Below, in pieces: positions 14,001 through 26,004 of a stretch of 64,000 bases of DNA. Within the stretch, counting starts at the first letter, position 1, and the number at the start of each line of letters is the position of its first letter. The position numbers were made by a program, and so were the translations under genes. This DNA comes from Otis tarda. Its lineage: Eukaryota > Chordata > Aves > Otidiformes > Otididae. The notes under the pieces are model-generated. The model was not told where the DNA came from. It was given only the letters and a program-made list of their open reading frames with translations, and searched no databases. Location: contig CM048575.1 of assembly GCA_026413225.1 (NCBI GenBank), positions 4,988,001 through 5,052,000 on the forward strand. Reading direction: 5' to 3'.

Positions 14001-14786
14001 TTGGGAAGACACAGTTTGAAGAAATTGGAAGATTCCAGCTACTATCATAGCGCATTTTAAGGAATACAGAAATCTAAAACTTCTGTCAGGGCAGGGAAAT
14101 TAGCCATGTAAGGGTCAGGTACTAAATGCGCAGAAATTGAGGGCTTTTAACCCTTTTTGGCAGGAGTATAACATGATGAGTGATAAATCAGGCTAAGATT
14201 ATGATGCTGCTATCAATCAAAATGTGAAAAAACGTCCGTAATTCCGAATAACAATGTTTACGAAACAACTTTATTTTTTATGCCTTTTAGCACAAGTCTT
14301 TAATTGAAAGGAGATAGTGGACTGGATGACAGACTGTAGCAGAAATTAATGAAAAAACAGTGATGCTTCTAATGTGAGAGCTGTGTGGTTGAGAGCAGCG
14401 TTATCGTCGCTGAATGCCGTGGTAAGCCCTAGCAACCAATATTTCCTCTCTTATAGATTCTTCTCTTGGCATTTGATCTCTTACTTGATCCAGTATTTAT
14501 GGTACTAATCAAATACTCAGAGGACTTCCAGCATTTGAAGGCAAAAATCACTGGCTGGTAGCACATCACTTCAGCTCAAAGTGTCTTTTAACCACAAAGA
14601 GCTTCTGTGGTGCGTATGAGCTGGGAGCTGAAGTAGGGCTCTGCAGATTCCTGAAGGTTAAGAATAGGATGAACTGCTGTGACCACTCAGTCTGGTTCTT
14701 ACGCACAAGCCTCAGAATTTCCCTTGTTTAGTACAGGTTTGACTATAACAGATCTTCACTCAGCCGGAGGGGGAAAATGACAAAAC
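11034..14786. other. Non-coding stretch, no gene seen
   Basis: Unique sequence apart from A/T runs (for example 11858-11869). It includes an AT-rich, motif-dense part at 13560-13830, listed separately. The minus-strand open frames at 13000-13320 overlap each other in two frames and lie on GC-rich sequence; neither has a recognisable domain. Confidence 0.55.
13560..13830. promoter_or_regulatory. Candidate regulatory block with POU octamer
   Basis: It contains an exact POU octamer ATTTGCAT at 13617-13624 followed directly by TTAATATT, several TTTATG and CATTAA cores, and a perfect 12-base palindrome ATTGAATTCAAT at 13809-13820. It has no repeats. The motif density is suggestive only; single motifs of this length are expected by chance in AT-rich DNA. 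Confidence 0.25.
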
Positions 14787-15141
14787 CAAATTGTTGTGAC
14801 TTAATCGCAGCTGGGAATTAAGCACCACACAGTCACTCGCTCACTCCCCCTCAGTGGGGTGAGGGAGCGAATAGGAGTGAAAGTGAGACAACCCGGGGGT
14901 TGAGATGGAAACAGTTTAATAGGTAAAGCAAAAGCCACGCGCAGAAGCAAAGCAAAACAAGGAACTCATTCACTACCTCCCATCGGCCGAAAAGGCCTGG
15001 GCTGTGTGTAAGCCCTGCTCAGCGGTGACTAAAACATCCCTGTGTCACCAGCACTGTTGCCAGCACAAATCCCAACCATAGCCCCATACCAGCTACTAGG
15101 AAGAAAATTAACTCTGTCTCAGCCAAAACCAGCACGCAAAT
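14787..15141 (-). mobile_element. Solo LTR of an avian endogenous retrovirus, with 5-bp target duplication
   Basis: A 345-base LTR spans 14792-15136 and lies antisense. Its 5' end on the minus strand reads like the widespread avian LTR start (CTGGTTTTGGCTGAGACAG, then AGTTAAT). The other end carries the usual segment GAATTAAGCACCACACAG. It is flanked by the direct repeat CAAAT at 14787-14791 and 15137-15141, which marks a clean insertion. Five-base duplications fit ERVL-like (class III) elements. No internal region follows, so it is a solo LTR left by recombination. One terminal base departs from the expected TG...CA. It is shorter than the related LTR at 39302-39921. Confidence 0.9.
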
Positions 15142-15247
15142 CTTCCAAGCCTGTGTAAGGTGTTGGAATTTTTACTGTATCAGCTAAGGAATTCACTTTG
15201 CATAAATTCAGCTTTTAGCCGTCTGCCTTCAGAATACCGGGTTCAGT

Positions 15248-15273
15248 ACACGCACACGCACGTGCACGCACGC
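15248..15273. repeat. CA/CG alternating simple repeat
   Basis: About 26 bases of alternating pyrimidine-purine (CACGCA-type) units. The CG content makes it a classic potential Z-DNA-forming tract. Confidence 0.7.
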
Positions 15274-15872
15274 TTACTTCAAGTGCTTTATGGAGCCCTT
15301 GACTGAAGAGGAGACGGTTTTATTCTGAAGAAGCTGGTAAAACATATAAAGAGGGTGTTGAAAGCATATGAAGAGATTAGTGCAGGTACTCCTGCAAAGT
15401 TTACGGAGAGGAAAAAGTTGTTTCAGAGAGATCAGGGTTCAAATGCATGGCAGGTGGTTTGATGGGTTGGTTTGGTGTTATTTTGTTCCATAGCAGGATG
15501 TTCTGGGATAAAAGGCATAAGCAACATCTGGATCCCTAGAGCCGTCTGGTCAACGCTGTGCTCATCACTGCAGCTTTCGTGGTCTGGTTTACAGGGCAGG
15601 AGCAAGCCCTCATGCGAGAACTCCGTGCTTAGGATTCCCGTACCTCGAAAACCAGAACAGGCTTCTTAAATCATCGGTATGTACGCGTGGGCATACACAC
15701 AGATATATATATCTAAAATCACAGTGAGGACTGTCTGCTTCTTTCTGAAAAACTGGCTGTTCCGGGAACAGCTGATGGCCCCTGAGAGGCAGTTTGCGCT
15801 TGCGGGGCTGCTGTTGTGCAGACTGCACGCTGGAACTGCCGTGTTTCTGCACGCGTTCTGCACGGATTTGCA

Positions 15873-15911
15873 TTCTCCTCTTCTTCCCTCTTTTCCCTTC
15901 CTTTCTTTTCC
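15873..15911. repeat. Polypyrimidine tract, 39 bases
   Basis: An uninterrupted run of C and T, so the minus strand is pure purine. It is a simple low-complexity tract. Confidence 0.85.
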
Positions 15912-17962
15912 AAGTTTAAAATTCATTTCCAGTATGAATTGGCCATCAATGGAATTCTTTAGTGGTTAATTTATTCTTAATAGAAACTGGTGGGGTTTTT
16001 TTCTGAAGAAAAAGGAACAATACCTCTTTAGAACAAGTTTGTAAGTGTCATGATTTTTATACTAATTTATACTACATACTTCCCCTTTAAAATGTTAAAT
16101 TCCCTCATTGTATCTCTGAATATCATATATACTCGGGCCCGAAATTAAGCTTGCTGTATAGCTGTCAAAATGACCACAATTTGCTCTGTGAAATGTCCTG
16201 ATTGCATGTGTAATTCAAAGCAACCCTAATCTCCGTATAAACCAGTACCGACTGCTCGGGGCAGAGTTTATGTATGCTGATTGGGCCTTCAGTGCAGCTC
16301 ATAGTGAATACACCTGCGTGTTGAAAAAGATGCGGTGCGGAGTTTCAAACTCCTAAATGCTAAAGAGAAAGGAGAAAGAAAGACGAGACGAAAAGCTATT
16401 CCACCACAGTAAAGGTTTCAAGAAAGGCTCCGTTTTTGACATATATATATTTTTGTTCCAAGCTCTGTTGGAAGCTGCCTAAGTATTACCTCTGCAGTGA
16501 ATATATTCACGTAGGAGAAATTGTATTGCAAATACGGCTCCTGGTTATAAGCCGTGGTTTGTCCCAGCTCTTACTGAAGTGTGTGATTTCAACAACAAAG
16601 ATGAATCATATTAGGAAAACGCCTCATTGAAAGTAGCCCCATCCCGAAACTTTCATACTGTTCATCTTTCTAGGAAGTACTTACTCTTGAAGTATTTCAG
16701 GTATTACTCAGGAAGGAGCTGGCTGTTGAGGAAAGTTGCTGTAAGTCTTCTGAAATCCTGCAGAAGTTTGTGACGTTTTCTGGACGACTCCATGCTTTTG
16801 TAAACATTTGAACAGGGTTAATTCTTCCATATAGGTAATTTGTTAACAAATCTGTTATGTGGCACAGAGACATGTAACTATTTAGTATTCTTTATGTAAT
16901 AATTAAGGCAGATGTAGTGGAGCACAGGTAGCTGGTATGCTGCAAATAGAATAATTTCCAATTCTGAGAACCGTTTCAGAAACGCACATATGAACGTGCG
17001 CTGCGGTGGAACAGCTTATGCAGATCCATACAGACTCCATAGTGTGAGGCCCTGGGTGTTTTGTTTTAAAGAACGTGTAAATTAGGGACAGTTCCTACAT
17101 AAACAGCATTTCCTGGTTACTTATGGATTATTGTAATGATTCGAATTCTGCTATTGCAAGGAAAAATTATTGTTCTCTATTTAGTGTCCATCACGGTTAC
17201 TTTGAAAATGAAAACATCGCGGTGGGTAATTTAGTCAAAGGATTTAGGCTTTACCTCTGCATCATACGGATGAGCAGATCATGCTTTTCTCCACGTGATA
17301 CATTAGTAACACTCTTCCTTGAAAATGTTTTGCCAGTATTTTTTATCAACCTTGAGAAGGAACCATCAACTTTGACTTGTAAAGTTTAGCTGTAACTGAA
17401 CTTATTATCTGTCATTAAATATTGATGTGTTTTACTAAGTAAACACAAAATAGCTCCCAGTAAGAGTTTCTTCCTGGTGGAACTCTGCTGTTGATTTCCA
17501 CAAATGCCTGTGTGTGGATTGCCATTTGTTTTTCATGAATGAGTGATCCACTCCAAGTTCCATTTCTCCAGTGTCCATGAAAAATGACCATTAGTAAGAG
17601 GAAAGGCATAGGTTTATCAAGTCACATGAGGGAAAAAAAAGGGTCTTGTGGAAGCACTTCCGTATCATTCTAGTTGTTGAGTCTTCACCGCTAAGTGACT
17701 GGTTTGGAACCAAGGCTGAGCTAGTTAATGAGTGTTATTGCTTCAGGAGTGTACACGGGTCCGGAAGCACTTCTCTGCGCGTGGGTGTAGCCCAGCTAAA
17801 CGTTTGGAGTAAATGTGCCTGTTTTCTTCACATTTATTGATACTGAAAAGTAGAATTTGCAATGTTTTCACACCAGTTATCCTTAGAAGCTTCTTCAGTT
17901 AACACCCCCAAAGGTAAGAGTGTGTTTCAGACAGTAGTGTGCCGGGTGAGCAGATGATCATT

Positions 17963-18079
17963 GAATCATAGAACGGTTTGGGTTGGAAGGGACCCTCAAG
18001 GGTCATCCAGTCCAACCCCCCTGCAAGGAGCAGGGACATCTCCAACCAGATTGGGTTGCTCAGAGCCCCGTCCATCCTG
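17963..18079 (-). mobile_element. CR1 LINE, 3' end fragment
   Basis: An antisense CR1 tail of about 117 bases. It begins GAATCATAGAACGGTTTGGG and continues with GGGTCATCCAGTCCAACCC and the GGAGCAGGGACATCTCC motif. Similarity ends after GCCCCGTCCATCCTG. Only one tail octamer is retained. Confidence 0.93.
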
Positions 18080-20030
18080 ATGATAATAGATCACATAAAA
18101 ATAGCCAGTAGCTAAGGCTGACTGGAGCCCAGAGCAGCCTGCTCCAGCCTTGCCTGGTCTGTGCTTGTTGCGTACGCTCCCAAGACCTTGCCTGGGCACC
18201 CAGTCAAGACAGACTACCCTTTTCCTAAACGTTTGTGTGCCTACAAGAAGTTCCTCCTGTGCATAGATGTGTGAATGATATGCTTCGTCACAGTCGTTTC
18301 TGCAAAAGGCACCCTTTAGAGATTGTAGCTGCCAAAAAAGCATGTTATTCAAGATAGCGATACCAAAGTAATCAATGCAAATTGAGCTCATAAACGCCTC
18401 ACGGGCCCCGAATCCCTTGCTGATTAGTAGTTGAAGATTCCTATGTAGATGTGCTGCTGGTTGTAGTTTGTTCTAGTGAGAGCTTGTTCTTCACCTGTTA
18501 CTCGAAGAACCTAAAAAATCATTCTGAAGGATACTGGCAGCTTTGCTGCTCGTTTTCTTCTTTTTCATGTTCTGATTTTACACCTTTTAGGCACTGCACG
18601 ACAAAACAAGCTAAATACGACTCGAGTCATACGCAGAGTGTTTCCAAATGAAGCATTTAAGCTCGTGAGTTTCTGTGCATTCTTTTAGATCATCTGGACT
18701 CTTACTAGAATATGGCTCTGAAGTGTTCATGGGAATGCTTTTCCTAATTTCCTAATGTTCAGCGATCAAAAATGACCACAAGTACACGCATCAACTCTAA
18801 ATCATAATAATCGGAATCATAATCATAATTTGCTCAGCATTGACCATAGTTTTGATATGTTGTTATGAAGAAGTGTTTTATTTTCCTTCATTAACCCTGC
18901 TGAAGATATTTTAATTAGCTTTTGAGTTTGTTCATTTGACGTAACAAATGAAGAGTTTGGTCAACCAACTCAACAGAAGCTGGGATGCAACCAGACCATT
19001 TTTTTCCCAGAGTAAGCTTTTTCATTACTCGCTGGAAATTTTGCATCTCTTCCTCAAGCTTCTGAAAGTTCTCAGAAAATTATTGCCAGTTTCCTCAGCT
19101 TCAGTCATACGGTGGGAGCTTCTGGTGAAATATATGTGCTTAATAAGAGTAAATAAATTCTGACGTTTTATTTTTACTCCTGAATAAAAATGTTCATCAT
19201 GTTGGTGAAAATAAGCAATCACGTTCTATTTAACAGCGAGAAAGAGTTGTATATATCACCCTGCAGGAGCTGAGGAATCTATTTTCATTATAACAAACAT
19301 TGATTTTGCATTAAAAAGTCTCATTATTTGAGATAATGACTGTTGGGTTTCTTAGTTATTCTTCTGGTTCCTAAATCATTTAAGCTATAACGGTTGAAAA
19401 GCAAATAGGAATGCAAAAGACCCCAAACTGTATTAAAATCTGCTCTCATTTTGTCTTTAATTAAAATTACAATCATCTTTAAAGGAGATACATACTACCA
19501 TAAGATTATCTTATTTATTTTGAGCTCATTCGAATGGCACCTGTATTTTTGCCTGTAGGAGCATCGCTGAACCTGGCTGCATTGATTTCTGGATTAACAT
19601 TAGGAGAATTAATACGTAGGCTCCCGGGGGCCTCGTTAATCAGCGCGTTGCTCCGGTTTCTCGGCAGTGTCGTTCCAGCTGCGCTGAATCAGGGAAGCTC
19701 GCCCCGTGTTTCTTACAGTTAGCAAACGCAAGACAAATCCCCGCAGCACGTGTACAGATGTGCATACGCTCCCTCCCTCAAATCCTTCTGGTTACGGACT
19801 TGTTGAGGAGGGGGTCTCGTGTGCTTTGCTTTTTGGAGATTGCGGACTACTTTGGACAATTCCAGGGGTTTTGCCTTTTTAACGGGCCTCAAAGGAAGTC
19901 GGTCCCCTCCGTGCACCCCCTTCCCCCACTGCCGCGGCGCTGGGCATTAATGCATTCCCCGGCGCGCGGGGCTGCGGGGCGAGCCTGCCCACCAGCAGCA
20001 CCATGAATTATTGACGGCAGGGCCGTTCCC
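18080..20030. other. Non-coding stretch, no gene seen
   Basis: Start of a roughly 9-kb interval (18080-26976) without any CR1 or LTR that I can see. It contains an ATAAT/ATCAT-rich patch around 18800-18830. A short CpG-rich patch at 19928-19990 holds about nine CpG in 60 bases and abuts the motif-dense block that follows. No credible open frame. Confidence 0.55.
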
Positions 20031-20835
20031 TGGTGTATACTTTTCCAAGGTTATACTCTCTGATATTAGATATTTATTCGGCGTGAGGTAGGGATAAGAA
20101 CCTCATTGCCACGTTATGTCTGACACAATCAAGTTTTGGGGAATTTCAGCAACAACAGAAGATTTGTATAATGTATTCTTTTAGAGGCAGAGGCTCGGCT
20201 TTAAACAAAGCGTAATCCCTACTGCATCTCATTTCCAACCTAATGCAAGGAGAAGAAGCAGGACCTTAATGCTATCTGCATCGTTTCCCTTTTGTGTTCG
20301 GTTGCAAGGACTGTTCACCTAATATTCAAAATGTATGTGTCAATTAAATGGAACAGAATGATGGGAAAACTAAAAAAAAAAGTAAGAAAATAATGAAATA
20401 GATATCCATGAAAGCGGCATAAAATTGAGTTATGACATCTAGATATATGATAAAGTATTTGGAAATAATGGAATAGGTGATATCCGGTACCTTTTCCAGT
20501 GCTCGAACACTGCAATTGTGGTATTTTTGATGCTCACATTATTCCTAATTTCTTTGAATCGAATATTGTTTGTGTTTATATTTCTGCTATCTGTAACAAA
20601 AGGATCCTGGGAACATTTCATTCATTTTGTCACCCGGCCTCTCCTTGTCAGCCGCTTTGTTAGCCCGCGCCTCTAGGGTTTGTGTCCTGGACCTTTTGTA
20701 CTCCTCACGCTGTACTCGTAGACAATGGGGAACACAATAAATCTTCTGTGACAAGTTTACTTAAAGGGACACTATCGCATTAAATAAGCCTATAAATATA
20801 CCCACGAGGAATATTATTCCTCTCGAAATTTTGGA
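20000..20835. promoter_or_regulatory. Candidate conserved non-coding element cluster
   Basis: A repeat-free, AT-rich block with many transcription-factor-like motifs. These include GATAAG near 20093, TTGTTTGTGTTTATA (forkhead-like) near 20566, GACAATGG (SOX-like) near 20722, and CTATAAATAT (MEF2/TATA-like) at 20790-20799. A perfect 17-base palindrome GAGGAATATTATTCCTC lies at 20806-20822. No open frame of interest overlaps. The pattern resembles clustered developmental enhancers. Conservation is inferred, and the edges are approximate. Confidence 0.4.
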
Positions 20836-21737
20836 AAAAATGTTTTGTCTTGGTGCCGTTGTCATTACCTCATCTGCTTGCGATGCAGTAATTGTGAAAA
20901 TCACGTCATTTCTCACACCTCAGACTGTTCTTTACAGAGCACTTTTCATAAAGCTAGGAAAACAAGCCGGTTATTTTACAGTTTATTTTCAGTCGGCATT
21001 CAGGATCTGAGTGTTGTGTGCTGCCTTAGTGGGAGACTGGGGTGCAAATATTGCAAGGGAGCATTTGATCTTAAACCAGCCAGTTCTATTTCTAGTGAGT
21101 CGTTCATGGAAAGAAGCCAAAAGAGCATATTTGCTAATGATGAGCGTTGTAAGTTACAGAGCCTAAACAAAACAAAAGGTTTTAATGAGATTAACCTAGT
21201 CTTTTTCAGGAGAAATCCTATTAAAATATGAGGTCCTCAGATCTGTCTGGTTGTTCTCCTTTTTATTTTATGCAACTTTATAAGTTCACTTCATGTAATT
21301 ATCTTTGGTGAATAATTTAGTGGATTTTAGTGTGATAATAGAACTAGAGTGGTTTTATAGTCATACTCTTGTCTTATTAAATCTGGTTGTTTATAAGTAA
21401 TTTGAATTATTTGTTTATCAAATTCTTAGTGAGAGAGACTGAGATCTCATGATAAAGATTGAGGGAAACGACACAGAGATATGTAGTTAGAAAACACGCT
21501 GATGGAGAAAATACTGCTTAATTTGTTAACTATGTAAACTAAATTAGTAAATGAGGTTTTGGTAATGTTTCTGTAGCTGCACACGCACCCTGTCACATGC
21601 TGGCGTGCATACGCGCATTAATTTCACGCACGCTTTTCCATCGGCACAGGAGTGCCAGGGAAATCCTGCGCAATGGGAGCAGCCACGGCAGCGGATCTGC
21701 CAGAGCTTTGTGCTGCCAAAGACATCTGTGTGAGAGC

Positions 21738-21758
21738 CATCATCATCATCATCATCAT
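21738..21758. repeat. (CAT)7 microsatellite
   Basis: Seven perfect tandem CAT triplets. A short trinucleotide microsatellite, likely variable in length. Confidence 0.95.
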
Positions 21759-23439
21759 GTGAAGTAATCTGTTCTGGGCTGTGAGGCCGTGGTTCCCGGC
21801 GTACGGCCGCCCTTGTAAGGCTCAGGAGCTTCTGTGGGGATTTCTCTGTGTCTGAGCTTTTCTGTGAATCTTTCTGTATATTAATTAATTACACTGAGGG
21901 TTTTGTTTGGGGTTAGGGTTCTTTGTTGTTTTGTTTTGTAATGCTGGGGTGGTTTTTTTTTGTTGTTGTTGAAAATAAACCCTCAGTGCTGGGGAAAGGG
22001 CTCGGGAGCTAATTGGGTGGTAATGAATGGAGGAGAATAAATATCTTGCTTGGGGAAAAAAAAAGTTTGCTATTTTGAAGTCCACTTTCTCTGGAGATTC
22101 CGAGGTGTTTTTCTGCAGGTTTCTCCTGGGGTGTATTCTAGGGTATCGTAAATTAACATACACATTGCCCACTTGAAATTTGGGTCCCATTGTGCTGGAC
22201 ATTTACCAAGATGTGTGTGTCTGACTCCCTTCATCTGAGGAACATACGGCTTAAAAGTATCTAGCAAAACAATTTGTAACGCCAGAAAACCCCGATGAGG
22301 CTGAGTCCATCATACAGTTCTGCAGTAGCTGTTTGGGAAGATTTATTAGCTTTTTCTAGAGACATTTCTTGGCTCCAAGGATTTTCTGTGACGTATAAAG
22401 TGTTTTGATGTGGCATCCAGCAGATCTTTGAGCAAGGCATGAAGAAGGTGATGCATGCCTGAGCGTGGGACCTCCCTTACCTCTCCTGTCATACCTGCAA
22501 GCCGTTCCTCATCTACCTTCTACTTTCCGCTCTCAGAACTCGTGCTGCTAGACCCTGAAGAGAGGCAGCGCGCATCTAAGAGCTGCATTCAGCCACAAAT
22601 CTTTCTTCATCTCTGGTTTACTTCACCAGTTGAGAGCTTGGCCTTCATAAGACTTAGTTCCCAGTGATGCTTATGCTTCCCATCAAGCACTATCGAATTG
22701 ATTTAATTGTTCTTAGCGTACCTGAAGTGTCCAGAGCAGTTTATCTCGCCTTCCCTATGGGATGGGTGCAGAGTTTAATGTCTGGAGGCATTCAGAGTAT
22801 GACTTCAGGGTGTTCCTAATGAGCGTTTTCCTAATTTATTGAATTTTCTACTCTTCCGCTTTCCTGGGAAATTCTTGTTTGTCAACTGTGCGTTCATCAC
22901 TGCGCAGTCTGTCAGCACAAGACCTATTGGTTGCTTACAATGCAACTTAGAAATGCTATTAAAAATTCCCACTAAAGATTCTTTATTAAAGACTCGTTTT
23001 GCCAACTCACTCTTCAGATCGTGGCAGTTCCCTTGTGCTGGAAATGTTATTTGTTCAAGACATGCCACCAGGCAACTTCCTTGCTATTAGACCAGCAGCG
23101 GCTTGCAAAGTGTGAGAAAAATACTGTTTAATCTGTCAGAATCCTCTTCCTTCCTCCCAGCCTACTCCAACAAAAAGAGATACGTACCCGATTCGTAAAA
23201 AACACGTTAAAGGAACTACGGGTGGACGCAGAGGACACTTTGAATGATGTCCCTCTGAAAGGTAATGTCCAGCGTTGGCTTAAGGGTGGTCTTGTGGGCC
23301 GCGTTCAGTGAAGGAGGCGGATGTTGTGGGAGAATACATAAAAAAACGGAACGACACCTCTGTTGAAATCCCTTGAGTAAGAGAGTGACCGTGTGAATGA
23401 AGTGACTTTGCCACCCTCGCTGTGTGGAGCAGGCCTCTG

Positions 23440-23600
23440 CGGGGTAGGCCAGCAGCACACGCCACGGGCCACGGAGGCGGCGAGGGGCTCCCCTGGGCCC
23501 GCCTGGCTCCGTAAGCAGTGCTGTCCCACACCCGCGTTACCTCGGCGGGACCTAGGGAAACGCCCGAGACCCCCAGCCAGGCAGCAATGTTTGGGGTCGT
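23440..23600. other. CpG-rich patch
   Basis: A GC-rich stretch with many CpG dinucleotides compared with its surroundings. It explains the overlapping open frames seen on both strands here (23280-23677). It could be a small unmethylated island or a GC-biased microdomain; I see no promoter element or exon that settles this. Confidence 0.4.
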
Positions 23601-23781
23601 GTGGGGAACGGGGCAGTTATTTATTTCACTTCCAGGAAAATACCAAAAAAGTTAAAAATTGTCCCGAGAACTACTGAAATAATTCTTTTTTTTGCAGTAA
23701 TAGAAACCTGTATGAGAACAATGAAGGTTATTGAAGTGTAACTTTGCTGCGGAATATTCAACAGAATACTGTTCTCCATGG

Positions 23782-23894
23782 AAACCTTCCCCCCCCCACC
23801 CCTACCCGAGAGCCAGGGGGGCAACTAGGTAAAATAATTTGGATTTATTGTGTCTTTTTTTTTCTTTTTTCTTTTTTTTTTTTTTTTTTTTTTT
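23782..23894. repeat. C-run and T-run low-complexity tract
   Basis: A run of about nine C followed by ACCCC and TACCC (potential G-quadruplex on the minus strand) precedes a T-rich tract at 23855-23894. That tract ends in an uninterrupted T23 at 23872-23894. Long homopolymers are error-prone in assemblies, so the exact length is uncertain. Confidence 0.8.
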
Positions 23895-24960
23895 GGCGGT
23901 TTGTAACTGATCTCTTGTTTCTGGAAAGCGTCGTGTTTGTCCTACATGTAGATTGGAGGAATTAGGCTGAGCTCTAATTTACACTTGTTTAACCACAGAT
24001 GCATCCCCACTGCTATTTGTTTATCTCACATTTATTACACTCTTCCAAATTCAAGTTAAGCACTCAGGGGCTTTTTCTAGTAACACTAATGGAGGAGAAT
24101 AGATGCATTATATGTGAATAATGTATTATGATGATACAATTTGGGTCTCTTAGCTCTAACCGAGACCAGTCCTGCCTTACATTATTTATAATTTACACAC
24201 ACCTTCCTGAACATTTTTATGTAAATATTTAATATAGAAAGTGAGTTAACTCTTTCGTTTGGGAGGTTTCCAGTCAAAAACCAGGAAAGAATGTAAGAGG
24301 GCACGCAGGCGTCTCACCCAAAGTAGGCAGGTGGCCAGTCTTGCTTATTTATAAAAATTAAGAGTGGAACATGATAAATTACAGAGGAAAAATGCACGCT
24401 GTCATAGCACCGAATCCTTTTTACCTTTTTTTCCTTCCCTGGGGAAAAATTTTTAAGGAACAACCTCTTCTAGTGAATTTAAAGCAAGTGATTTATTTGT
24501 GCAAATGTGATCGCTTTGTTAGAGGATAACGCGTCCATTTTCAGGTGTGTGCGACAGCACATGGGACAGAGGGCATGTGCAAACTGTAGGTCTGCACTCG
24601 CTCTTTTCTAGCATGTGCTGTGTTTTAGTAAGACTTGCTGGCTCTCTTAGCCGAGTTGCTGCTTTTGTTGTGTAAAAAAATAAAAAAGAAGAAAGGAAGA
24701 TTAGCTTCAGGTCTTTTGAAAAAATATCATCCTATAATTTGAGTCCATGTACCTACAAATTCCCAGCAGGCCCTGAGCCAAAGAAACCCAGGGATGAAGT
24801 AAACGTACAAAAAAAGACGACTGCATTTTGAAATCGAAGAATTGAGTTATATACCTTTTTGACAGCTTCCTGAATCACAGCCCACGTCCAAGATGAGTAA
24901 ATAGGTATCTGGCCCTTTAACTGGGTTCTATTTCAGATAATTAAAGACTCCCAGAATTAA

Positions 24961-25510
24961 ATGGCCTATATGGAAAGTGGCTTTCAGTGGACTAAATGCC
25001 TGAAGCAATCTCCTTGCCTGAGCACAGAAGTGACACTGGCTTACGGATCAATATCATCTCTGTTATTAATATCAAAAGCACATTACTTTGTTTTTGCCTG
25101 GCTGCGCTCCAAGCCTTGGGCCCAGCGCGCCTTCAGCCATTTGCCTGGCCCATAATTTACTTTCGTGAGTTTTTAAGGTATTGTTTTGTCAGGGCCAATC
25201 ACCGTGAAGTTATAAATGGTTCTGAGGACTTGCACTCTCTGTTAGTGGCATCTGCGGTGAAATTAATTTTTAAAAGTTTCACGTCAATTACTCCTGTCCT
25301 TGAGTTATGCAAGGGGACAAAAGAGCAGGGACTTAAAGACATGAGTGATATCAAACAGATGAGGTAACGACAAACAGAAACAGCAGCTCGGGACCACATC
25401 AGACATTACACTATCTTTAATTGATGCATTGAATTAAACAATGCTAAAGCTAAATAAATATTGACCACTTAGCAAAAGACCCATTGATTTTTATGATGGA
25501 CAACGTTTAC
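24961..25510. promoter_or_regulatory. Candidate conserved non-coding element
   Basis: A repeat-free block, densest from about 25150 to 25510. It has homeodomain-like cores (AAATTAATTTTTAAA near 25260, TTTAATTGATGCATTGAATT near 25417), a MEIS/PBX-like TGATATCAAACAGATGAGG segment near 25345 and an AAATAAATATTGACC stretch. The overlapping open frames (64 to 123 codons) lack domains. It resembles a deep-conserved enhancer, but that is inference from motif content only. Confidence 0.4.
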
Positions 25511-25529
25511 ATCATATACTGCTCTGCTC

Positions 25530-25950
25530 TACAGGGTTTGGGCTGCCGGCCTGTCGGCTCTGGCACGGATATCCCGCAGGACAGCTCGTGCTCGTGCTAG
25601 GTCCCTTTCTGGAACCGTTGAGGTAAATGTCAACCGTTTCCCCCACGTTTTGTTTCCAACGGTTGGTTGGTTGTGAAGGGTTAGGTTCCGCCAGGTCTCT
25701 CCTCCCCAGCGAGCAGGTGCGGTGTTCTGCACAGGTAGACGGAGTTTTGCAGTAAGGTGGCGCGGGGCGCTGGTCGTATCTGCTCTCCAAAAATCTGCCG
25801 CCTCCGCTCTTGGGAGTGAAAGCAGGGCAGATGCTCGGCTTCTGTCCAGCGAGGGAAGGGCTCCCCGCGCTGCGGTGGACACTCCGCGGTGGCGGCAGCG
25901 TCCCTCGTACGATGAATTGCCCGATGCCGTGAGCTGGAAAGGGCCGATAG
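25530..25950. other. CpG-rich patch
   Basis: A GC- and CpG-rich interval between two AT-rich motif-dense blocks. It supports long but mutually contradictory open frames (174 and 153 codons on the minus strand, 93 on the plus strand), as expected from few stop codons in GC-rich DNA. A small CpG island is possible. No TATA, initiator or splice pattern is convincing. Confidence 0.4.
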
Positions 25951-26004
25951 CGCTGGGCACCCTCACCCTCAGAAGGGGTGACCTTTCCAAATGCTCCCTG
26001 TAGC

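Larger units (their letters stand above)
15142..17962. other. Non-coding stretch, no gene seen
   Basis: It holds an alternating CA/CG tract at 15248-15273 and a 39-base pure pyrimidine run at 15873-15911. A small AT run lies near 16441-16450. The open frames at 15610-15969 overlap on both strands and across the pyrimidine run, so they are composition artefacts. Confidence 0.55.
20836..24960. other. Non-coding stretch, no gene seen
   Basis: It includes an open frame of 128 codons at 20845-21231 on the plus strand without a known domain. It also has a (CAT)7 repeat at 21738-21758, a CpG-rich patch at about 23440-23600, and a C run followed by a long T tract at 23782-23894. No transposon copies recognised. 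Confidence 0.55.

Noticed and set aside
21738-21758. Tandem repeats considered as a CRISPR array or protein-repeat region
   Set aside because: This is a simple (CAT)7 microsatellite. No spaced repeats of CRISPR type occur anywhere in the window.
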